Below are positions 5,984 to 11,847 of a DNA stretch of 12,187 nucleotides, one piece after another; the stretch's first letter is position 1; every line of letters starts with the position of its first letter. The position numbers were made by a program, and so were the translations under genes. The notes under the pieces were generated by a model. The model ran no database searches. It saw nothing but the letters and a program-made list of their open reading frames with translations, and had not been told where the DNA came from. This DNA comes from Candidatus Latescibacterota bacterium (GTDB taxonomy: Bacteria; JAAXHH01; JACQVL01): contig JACQVL010000283.1 of assembly GCA_016209865.1 (NCBI GenBank), forward strand, positions 1 through 12,187, given 5' to 3'.

Positions 5984-7177
5984 ATGCTGAAAACAGGTCG
6001 TTCCGGCGGCATCTACATCCATCCGTGGGATATCACCGATGAGGGCATCGACACGTGCTTCGATGACCTGGAGCACGTGTGCGGACTGAATGAGCTGTTT
6101 ATCGCCGCGGCCTACCACGCCAGCACGTTCCTGCTGCCTCATAACCCGAAGCGACTGGTGCGCTGGGATGATGGATCGGTCTTCTTTCCTCCCCAGCACC
6201 CACGCTGGCAGGAGACCCGCATCCAGCCGGTCGTGGGGGAGTGCGTGGATACCGCCGGGTATCTCCATCGCATCGTGGAGAACGCCCGGAGACGCGACTG
6301 GGGAGTGATCTTCTTCACGGTGTTCCATTACAGTCACAGCACCGCGCGGGCGTTTCCAGCGGGATGCTGCGTGGACGCGATGGGCGAGCGTCACCGGGCG
6401 TACCTCTGTCCGGCTCACCCCGACGTGCGCGCGTACGACCTGGCCATCGTCGAAGAGTTGATGAGCACCTATGGCGGGGACGGCATCCGGTACGAGTCGC
6501 TCGGGTTCAACACCTGGAATTACGGGATCGTCGTGAACAAGATTGATGTGCCCCCACCCCCACGAGCTCAGTTCTTGCTGAGCCTCTGCTTCTGCGGCAA
6601 TTGCCTCCAGCGCGCCAGGGATGAGGGACACGATCCGCTCCCCCTGAGACGCGAGATCCGGGAGCATCTGTACGAGACCCTCGCCAGGCCGTCGTCCGAG
6701 TGGGACAGGGGTCCGGCAGACGAAGCCTGGGCGCGGACTGTGTTTGATGGAAAGCTCTGGCAATATCTGGAGATACGCTGTAACACCGTCACCAGTCTCT
6801 TCACTGCCGTTCAGGAGATCGTCAACCGCTACGGTGGAGCGTTCATGCCGTTTGGCGCGCGGCAGGACCGGAGCGTGATGGACGGCCTGGACTACGCCCC
6901 GTTCTATCCGCACCTCAAACGGGTGAGTCTGGGGAGTTCGGGCGCGACGCTCGACGAGCGACGAGACTCGCTCCGCCATCAAGTCCGGGCAGTCCCGGAG
7001 TGGACCGAGCCTGAGATCACGCACAACCAGCGGACGTTCCAGTCGATGGAGGCGCTGCGGGACGAGGTGATGGCCGCTCGGGAAGCGGGCATCCGGCATC
7101 ATGCGTTCCACTATTACGGGATGACCCCCCGGCATCAACTGGAGTGGATCGGCCAGACCCGCGCCGCGTGGGCGTGA
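5984..7177 (+). CDS. Conserved-looking TIM-barrel protein of unknown function with CFCxxC motif
   Basis: This 397-residue protein has the look of the glycoside-hydrolase-like TIM barrels often found in sugar-utilisation clusters of environmental bacteria, but I cannot assign a reaction. Visible features are HPWDITDEGID near the start, AAAYHASTFLLPHNPKR (41-57), GVIFFTVFHYSHS (107-119), YLCPAHPDVRAY (140-151), DGIRYESLGFN (166-176) where Glu171 could be a catalytic acid, LSLCFCGNC (199-207) with cysteines 202, 204 and 207, and HHAFHYYGM (372-380). The cysteine trio plus Cys141 might bind a metal. A proline run (PPPP, 190-193) breaks the chain before the Cys motif. It has no signal peptide, unlike secreted glycosidases. 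It starts 6 bases after Gfo/Idh/MocA 2, preceded by a GAGGGAGA stretch (5966-5973) overlapping the previous gene's end, suggesting coupled expression and a shared pathway. The gene is real; its function is unknown. Confidence 0.8.
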   Translation: MLKTGRSGGIYIHPWDITDEGIDTCFDDLEHVCGLNELFIAAAYHASTFLLPHNPKRLVRWDDGSVFFPPQHPRWQETRIQPVVGECVDTAGYLHRIVENARRRDWGVIFFTVFHYSHSTARAFPAGCCVDAMGERHRAYLCPAHPDVRAYDLAIVEELMSTYGGDGIRYESLGFNTWNYGIVVNKIDVPPPPRAQFLLSLCFCGNCLQRARDEGHDPLPLRREIREHLYETLARPSSEWDRGPADEAWARTVFDGKLWQYLEIRCNTVTSLFTAVQEIVNRYGGAFMPFGARQDRSVMDGLDYAPFYPHLKRVSLGSSGATLDERRDSLRHQVRAVPEWTEPEITHNQRTFQSMEALRDEVMAAREAGIRHHAFHYYGMTPRHQLEWIGQTRAAWA

Positions 7178-7180
7178 GGA

Positions 7181-7215
7181 TCGGTGGTCGGTGGTCAGTA
7201 GTCGGTGGTCGGTAA
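7181..7215 (+). repeat. Heptameric tandem array, consensus TCGGTGG (five units)
   Basis: Units lie at 7181-7187, 7188-7194, 7195-7201, 7202-7208 and 7209-7215. Units 1, 2 and 4 are exactly TCGGTGG, unit 3 is TCAGTAG and unit 5 is TCGGTAA. The array begins three bases after the preceding TGA (7175-7177) and ends nine bases before the next gene's ribosome binding site. It is the cleanest of the four period-7 arrays, and its unit is the reverse complement of the array at 4921-4941. Confidence 0.8.
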
Positions 7216-7223
7216 AAGGAAGC

Positions 7224-7230
7224 AGAGGAG
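7224..7230 (+). promoter_or_regulatory. Ribosome binding site deciding the start of Gfo/Idh/MocA copy 3
   Basis: AGAGGAG sits 7 bases before ATG 7238. It supports that start over the in-frame GTG at 7205, which lies inside the heptamer array. Confidence 0.75.
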
Positions 7231-7237
7231 TCTCATC

Positions 7238-8455
7238 ATGGGCATCACGGTCGGCATGGTCGGCGTTGGGGCGTTCGCGCAGAGCTTTATCCCTCTGTTC
7301 AAGGCGCATCCGCTCGTGGATGACGTCGTGCTCTGCGACCTCGATGCGAACAAACTCAGGCAGAATGCCGAGAAACACGGCATCCCCAGGACCTGTCCGT
7401 CGCTCGATGCGCTGTGCGACACGGACGTGGACGCGGCGGTCATCATCACCCAGAACTGGCTGCACGCGCCCCAGGCGATCCAGGCACTGCGGGCGGGGAA
7501 ACACGTCTACTCTGCCGTGCCGACGGGCATCACCGTCGAGGAGATCGCCGGGCTGGTGAAGACGGTCGAGGAGACGGGCAAGGTCTACATGCTCGGCGAG
7601 ACGAGCTACTACTACCCGGCCGTCCTCTACTGCCGGGCGCAGTACGCCAAGGGTGCGTTCGGACACGTCGTCTACGGGGAAGCGGAGTACTACCACGACT
7701 GGGACCACGGGCTGTACGACGTGATGAAATGGCGCGGAGGAGCGCGCTGGCGGGAGTTCGCCGGAGGCCCGCCGATGCACTACCCCACTCATTCCACCAG
7801 CCAGATCATCTCCGTGACGGGCGCGCACATGACTCATGTCTCGTGCCAGGGCTTTGTCGACCGGACGGACGACGGTCTCTACCGGGCGGACGCCAATCGA
7901 TGGCAGAACGTGTTCAGCAACGAGGCGGCGCTCTTCAGGATGTCGGATGGGAGTTGCTGTCGCATCAACGAATTCCGTCGGATCGGCCATCCGGGCACGG
8001 TGCGGATGTGTCTGTTCGGGACGGAGGGGAGTTTCGAGCACAACTCCGCCGGCTCGATCTGGGTCACCAAAGATAGGAGCCAGAGCCTTCGCTTAGATGC
8101 GCTCCTGGAGTGCAAGGGCATGCCGGTGAGGCGGACGGGTGAGAAGGCGGAGGGGATGGATCTCGTCACGGCGGAGGACGGGACGCACCGGGATGTGTCC
8201 CCGCTGCATCCGGTGGAGCGGCTGCCTAAGGAATTCATCGGCCTCCCGAACGGCCATGCCGGGGCGCACCAGTTCCTCGTCGACGATTTTGTCCAGGCGT
8301 GCGTCGACGGGAGTCTCCCTCCGAATCACGTGTGGATGGCCGCCCGGTATGCCGTACCGGGCATTCTCGCACACGAATCTGCCATGAACGGAGGACGCTT
8401 GATGGAAATTCCGGATTTCGGAGACCCGCCGGGGGTTATCGGGGTTCGGGATTAG
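7238..8455 (+). CDS. Divergent Gfo/Idh/MocA family protein lacking the EKP lysine (copy 3)
   Basis: This 405-residue protein has a clear Rossmann start, VGMVGVGAFAQSFIP (5-19), and an acidic pair at Asp34/Asp36 in LCDLD that favours NAD(H). Where the family has EKP, it reads KHVYSAVPTG (88-97): Ala93-Val94-Pro95, so the usual catalytic lysine is Val94. The following region is aromatic-rich (ETSYYYP, 121-127; EAEYYHDWDH, 148-157), and GGPPMHYPTHSTS (176-188) still supplies His185 where the family has its conserved His. It may use another base, or the Tyr cluster, for hydride transfer, or bind rather than oxidise substrate. It is longer than copies 1 and 2. I chose ATG 7238. The last residues, GVIGVRD, are partly translated from the heptamer array at 8440-8474, in which the TAG stop lies. 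Family membership is firm; activity is uncertain. Confidence 0.88.
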   Translation: MGITVGMVGVGAFAQSFIPLFKAHPLVDDVVLCDLDANKLRQNAEKHGIPRTCPSLDALCDTDVDAAVIITQNWLHAPQAIQALRAGKHVYSAVPTGITVEEIAGLVKTVEETGKVYMLGETSYYYPAVLYCRAQYAKGAFGHVVYGEAEYYHDWDHGLYDVMKWRGGARWREFAGGPPMHYPTHSTSQIISVTGAHMTHVSCQGFVDRTDDGLYRADANRWQNVFSNEAALFRMSDGSCCRINEFRRIGHPGTVRMCLFGTEGSFEHNSAGSIWVTKDRSQSLRLDALLECKGMPVRRTGEKAEGMDLVTAEDGTHRDVSPLHPVERLPKEFIGLPNGHAGAHQFLVDDFVQACVDGSLPPNHVWMAARYAVPGILAHESAMNGGRLMEIPDFGDPPGVIGVRD

Positions 8456-8474
8456 GGGTTCGGGGTTCGGGAAC
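8440..8474 (+). repeat. Heptameric tandem array, consensus CGGGGTT (five units), spanning a stop codon
   Basis: Units lie at 8440-8446, 8447-8453, 8454-8460, 8461-8467 and 8468-8474. Units 1 and 4 are CGGGGTT; the others are CGGGATT, AGGGGTT and CGGGAAC. The TAG stop of Gfo/Idh/MocA 3 (8453-8455) lies across units 2 and 3, so the array supplies both the last codons and the stop of that gene. The array ends 53 bases before the ribosome binding site of the following gene. Confidence 0.78.
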
Positions 8475-8526
8475 AGACAAGTGCTCGAGTTCAGACAGTC
8501 GTTCGTTCGCACGGCACCGATACACA

Positions 8527-8534
8527 GGGAGGAG
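8527..8534 (+). promoter_or_regulatory. Strong ribosome binding site of the CehA/McbA-like gene
   Basis: GGGAGGAG lies 5 bases before ATG 8540. It is one of the closest matches to the anti-Shine-Dalgarno sequence in the window and fixes the start of the long metallohydrolase gene. Confidence 0.75.
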
Positions 8535-8539
8535 TCGCC

Positions 8540-11050
8540 ATGCCAGACTATCAACCGATCGACCTCGCCGGCTTCTGCAGCGTGGGGAAGCTGTTCATCA
8601 GTCCCGGAGCTGACCCGCCGATCGGCAGTCAGACCTTCCACGGCCTGCCGTTCAAGGTCGGCGCCGACGATCCCGACCCGACGCGGTGTTTCATCGGCTT
8701 CGGCGGCGAAGCCGGACTGCAGGACGGGAGCGTGACCATCCCGATCAACGCAACCGCCCGGCGCATCCTCTTTGCCCATGCCTTGCTGGAGTCGCAGGTG
8801 ATGGAAGGGGAGAAGTTCGGCCGCGTCGTCGCGCAGTACGTGTTCCGCTTTACCGGCGGCGAGGCGGTGCGCGTCCCCATCCGCGAGCGGTTTGAGGTGG
8901 GTGCCGTGGCGCCCGCGCAAGGGGGCGGCGCGCCGTTTCTCGCCGTGCCCGACCAGAAAGAAAGCCTGATGCCGCGCTACCAGGGGGAGTGGAGTCTGAT
9001 GGGTCGCCGCCAGACGGAAGCCTCGCGCGGCGGCGCGCGCGGCTATTACCTGTGGGTCTGGGAGAACCCCCACCCCGACCGCATGATCGAATCGATCGTC
9101 CTGGAACCCGGCGGCAGAAAGTTCCTGATCGCCGCCATCACCCTCGCCCACGTGGACGAACCCCCCTTCTGCCGCACCGGGAAGCGCGAGGTGAAGATCA
9201 CCCTCCCGCAGGCCGAGGACGCCGAGAAGCCGTTCCAGGTCGAAGTCGACGTCGACCGGGGTGTGGCGACGTACCCGTTCCCGCTGCCCGACCAGCCCGC
9301 AGACGAATTTCTCAGCAACGACTTCAAAGGCTGGGGGGAGGAACAGAACCCCAAATCAAGCCCGGCCTACGTGGAGATCGCGGCCATTCCTTCCGCCACC
9401 GTCACCGTGAAGAACGACGGCGAGACATTAGGCCAGGCCAACTGGGGCGAACTCCAGGAGAAGGGACGGGTGGAGACGCCCCGCGTCAGGCTGGAAGTCG
9501 TCGACCGGGGGAGAAACTGGGTCCACGTCACCGTCCTCGACGACGAGACGGGCAAGCCGGTCCCGTGTCGCGTCCACTTCCGTTCGCCCGACGGCATCCC
9601 GTATCAACCGCACGGCTACCACCACCACGTCAACTCCAACCTCGGCACGTGGCACGTCGACATCGGCGGGGATTTGCGGCTGGGACAGGTCACGTACGCC
9701 TACATCGACGGCCAGTGTCAGGGCTGGCTGCCGCGCGGACGGGTGATCGTCGACGTCGGCCGCGGGTTTGAGTACGAGCCGTTGCGGACGACAGTGGAGA
9801 TCAAGCCTAGCCAGCGCGACCTCGTCCTGCGCCTCAAGCGGTGGACGAACATGAACGCCAGACGCTGGTTCAGCGGGGATTCGCACGTCCACTTCTTAGG
9901 CACGCAGGGGGCGCACCGCGAGGCGCAGGGGGAAGACCTCAACGTCGTCAACCTGCTCCAGTCGCAGTGGGGCCATCTGTTCACCAACAGCGAGGACTTC
10001 ATCGGCCGGCCGACCGTGACGCAGGACGGACAAACGATCGTCTACTGCTCGCAGGAGAACCGCCAGCATTTCCTCGGTCATTTGATTCTGTGGGGTCTCA
10101 AGGACGAGGTGATGCCCTGGTGCACAGACGGGACGGGCGAGGCGGAGTTAGGGGGGACGCTGGAAGAGGCGATGTCGTACTGGGCGGACAAGACCCACGC
10201 GCAGGGCGGCACGGTCGTCATCCCGCACCTGCCCAATCCCAACTGCGAACCCGCCGTCCTCATCGCAACCGGACGGGCGGACGCCGTCGAGATGCTCCGG
10301 CACGGGGCGTACAACCATTCGGAATACTACCGTTATCTGAACTGCGGCTACCGGCTGCCTTTAGTGGGCGGGACGGACAAGATGAGCAGCGACGTGCCGG
10401 TGGGCATCTACCGCACCTACGCCTATATCCCTGACGACGAGGAGTTCAACTACGACACCTGGTGTCAGGCGGTGCGCGCCGGCCGGACGTTCCTCAGTGG
10501 CGGCCCGCTCATCCATTTCACCGTCAACGGCGCTCACGTCGGGGACACATTACGACTGCCGGGGAACGGCGGCACGGTCGAGGTCGAAGCGACGGCGGAA
10601 TCGATCTTCCCGATTCACACCCTGGAGATCATCCAGCAGGGACGCGTCGTCGCGTCAACGGAAGAGACGAAGGGCGTCCGGCTGCTCCGTCTGAAAACCG
10701 CGCTGAAGGTGGAGGGGCACACCTGGCTGGCCGCACGCTGCGGCGGGCCGAACTACACCGCCATCCCCCATCACGACGGCTGGCGGCGTGGGCTGTTCGC
10801 GCACACCTCCCCCCTCTACATCGCCTGCGGCGGGGAGTGGTGTCTGTTCGATCAGGACGCCGCCCAGTACATGCTGACCTTAGTCGAAGGCGGTCTGGCC
10901 TACATCCGCCACACGGCGGCGCACTACCCGTCCGGCAGCGTGACGCACCATCATGGGGAGGACGACCATCTCGCGTACTTAGAACGCCCGTTCCTCGAAG
11001 CGCAGAAGGCCATCCATCAGCGGATGCACGAGCTGGGCATCGCACACTGA
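8540..11050 (+). CDS. CehA/McbA-family (PHP-like) metallohydrolase, multidomain
   Basis: This 836-residue protein has at least three parts. Residues 1 to about 215 look like a beta-sandwich of galactose-binding type (RILFAHALLESQV, VAQYVFRFTGGEAVRVPIRERFEV, YYLWVWENPHPDR). Residues about 315-425 carry an Ig/carboxypeptidase-regulatory-like stretch (VHVTVLDDETGKPVPCRVHF, 328-347). From 440 on is a PHP-like metal hydrolase: GDSHVHF (446-452) gives Asp447, His449 and His451; further likely ligands are Glu465, His514 (LGHLILWG), His563 (VVIPHLPNP) and Asp613 (GGTDKM). The named relatives CehA and McbA hydrolyse carbamate esters such as carbaryl, but most of the family has unknown substrates, so an ester, amide or carbamate of a sugar-like compound is only a guess. 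There is no signal peptide despite the binding-type domains. It is the last gene of the plus-strand cluster, 84 bases after Gfo/Idh/MocA 3, and ends 11 bases before a convergent stop codon. Confidence 0.85.
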   Translation: MPDYQPIDLAGFCSVGKLFISPGADPPIGSQTFHGLPFKVGADDPDPTRCFIGFGGEAGLQDGSVTIPINATARRILFAHALLESQVMEGEKFGRVVAQYVFRFTGGEAVRVPIRERFEVGAVAPAQGGGAPFLAVPDQKESLMPRYQGEWSLMGRRQTEASRGGARGYYLWVWENPHPDRMIESIVLEPGGRKFLIAAITLAHVDEPPFCRTGKREVKITLPQAEDAEKPFQVEVDVDRGVATYPFPLPDQPADEFLSNDFKGWGEEQNPKSSPAYVEIAAIPSATVTVKNDGETLGQANWGELQEKGRVETPRVRLEVVDRGRNWVHVTVLDDETGKPVPCRVHFRSPDGIPYQPHGYHHHVNSNLGTWHVDIGGDLRLGQVTYAYIDGQCQGWLPRGRVIVDVGRGFEYEPLRTTVEIKPSQRDLVLRLKRWTNMNARRWFSGDSHVHFLGTQGAHREAQGEDLNVVNLLQSQWGHLFTNSEDFIGRPTVTQDGQTIVYCSQENRQHFLGHLILWGLKDEVMPWCTDGTGEAELGGTLEEAMSYWADKTHAQGGTVVIPHLPNPNCEPAVLIATGRADAVEMLRHGAYNHSEYYRYLNCGYRLPLVGGTDKMSSDVPVGIYRTYAYIPDDEEFNYDTWCQAVRAGRTFLSGGPLIHFTVNGAHVGDTLRLPGNGGTVEVEATAESIFPIHTLEIIQQGRVVASTEETKGVRLLRLKTALKVEGHTWLAARCGGPNYTAIPHHDGWRRGLFAHTSPLYIACGGEWCLFDQDAAQYMLTLVEGGLAYIRHTAAHYPSGSVTHHHGEDDHLAYLERPFLEAQKAIHQRMHELGIAH

Positions 11051-11061
11051 GGAAGAGACGG

Positions 11062-11847
11062 TCACCCCACTGGCAGCATGAACTGGCGCAAATAGCGCCC
11101 GGACAGCACTAAGAACCGGTCGCGGTTCTCGCCCCCGTACAGACGGCTGTGCGGCTCGATGCAGATCGCGCCATCGTACCCGGCCTCGTACAGAATCGCA
11201 AAGAACGGGCCCCAGGCGATCTGACCAAACCCAGGGTTGGGGTCGGGGATATGTTTGCCGTTGATCCGCAAGACGTCTTTGGCGTGGATATGCAGGAGGT
11301 GTGGGCCGGCTGTCAGCAATTCGGACATCCAGTCGCGCCCGTCGTAGACCGGATGGCTGGGGTCGAATTTGATGCCTACCTCTGGCAGTTTCGGCAGCAC
11401 CCGCTCCCAGGCCGCCGGACGGTCGATCATGTTTTCCCAGTGGCAATTGTAGAACGCGAACTTCAGCCCCCTGCGCTGCACCCCCTCGATGCGCGGCCCG
11501 GCGTCCTCCACGACGGAGTCCCATTGAGCCTCGTCCGGCACGTTGGGGCTCCGGCCCGTTCCGGCGATGAACACCTCCGTCCCCAGCGCCGCCGCCAGGT
11601 CGGCCGCACGCTCCCACAAGTCCAGATGCGCCTGACGCTGCTTCGCGTCCGGGTCGCGGTAGTTCTTGCCGAACAGGCTGGCAGCGGCCAGCTCGACCCC
11701 CTCAGCACGCAGCGCATCCTTGAATTCACGGTGATCCGTGAATAACGGGGTCTCCCCGAACAGCGCCAGTTCGACACACCCGAACCCGTGCCGGGCCGCA
11801 AAACGCACATCGTCAACCGTGCCGCTCGTCAGAAATCCGAGTTTCAT
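11062..11847 (-). CDS. Sugar phosphate isomerase/epimerase-like TIM-barrel protein
   Basis: This 261-residue protein is of the AP-endonuclease-2/xylose-isomerase-like TIM-barrel type, whose members include hydroxypyruvate isomerase, tagatose-type epimerases, inosose dehydratase and 3-keto-glycoside-cleaving enzymes. Visible elements are GFGCVELALFG (21-31), FAFYNCHWEN (130-139), GIKFDPSHPVYDG (158-170) with Asp162 and His165, HLLHIHAKD (183-191) with His186/His188, and ICIEPHSRLYGGENRD (229-244) with Glu231. The usual first metal-binding Glu (in an LxxENH-like motif) seems to be replaced by FYNCHWE, where Glu138 may substitute. The start ATG has AAGGAGAG (11861-11854) 6 bases upstream, embedded in the end of the PhyH gene. 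Its start overlaps that gene's TGA in an ATGA, so translation is probably coupled. It runs toward the plus-strand cluster. The catalysed reaction cannot be fixed from sequence. Confidence 0.88.
   Translation of the reverse strand: MKLGFLTSGTVDDVRFAARHGFGCVELALFGETPLFTDHREFKDALRAEGVELAAASLFGKNYRDPDAKQRQAHLDLWERAADLAAALGTEVFIAGTGRSPNVPDEAQWDSVVEDAGPRIEGVQRRGLKFAFYNCHWENMIDRPAAWERVLPKLPEVGIKFDPSHPVYDGRDWMSELLTAGPHLLHIHAKDVLRINGKHIPDPNPGFGQIAWGPFFAILYEAGYDGAICIEPHSRLYGGENRDRFLVLSGRYLRQFMLPVG

Noticed and set aside
7205-7237. An upstream GTG start extending Gfo/Idh/MocA 3 by 11 residues
   Set aside because: It lies inside the TCGGTGG array, and ATG 7238 has AGAGGAG 7 bases upstream.
5465-8041. 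A very long minus-strand open frame (858 codons) antisense to three genes
   Set aside because: It runs through the complements of three well-supported family genes, two gaps and a repeat array. Its composition is biased to Arg, His, Pro and Val as expected for an antisense shadow of GC-rich codons, and it matches no family I recognise.
3466-8474. The repeat arrays as a CRISPR
   Set aside because: Units are 7 bases long with no spacers between them, and no cas gene is present.
8093-9151. A 352-codon minus-strand open frame spanning the array at 8440-8474
   Set aside because: It crosses two genes and an intergenic repeat. The repeat is read as an Asn-Pro-Glu-Pro-like stretch, which is an artefact of translating heptamers.
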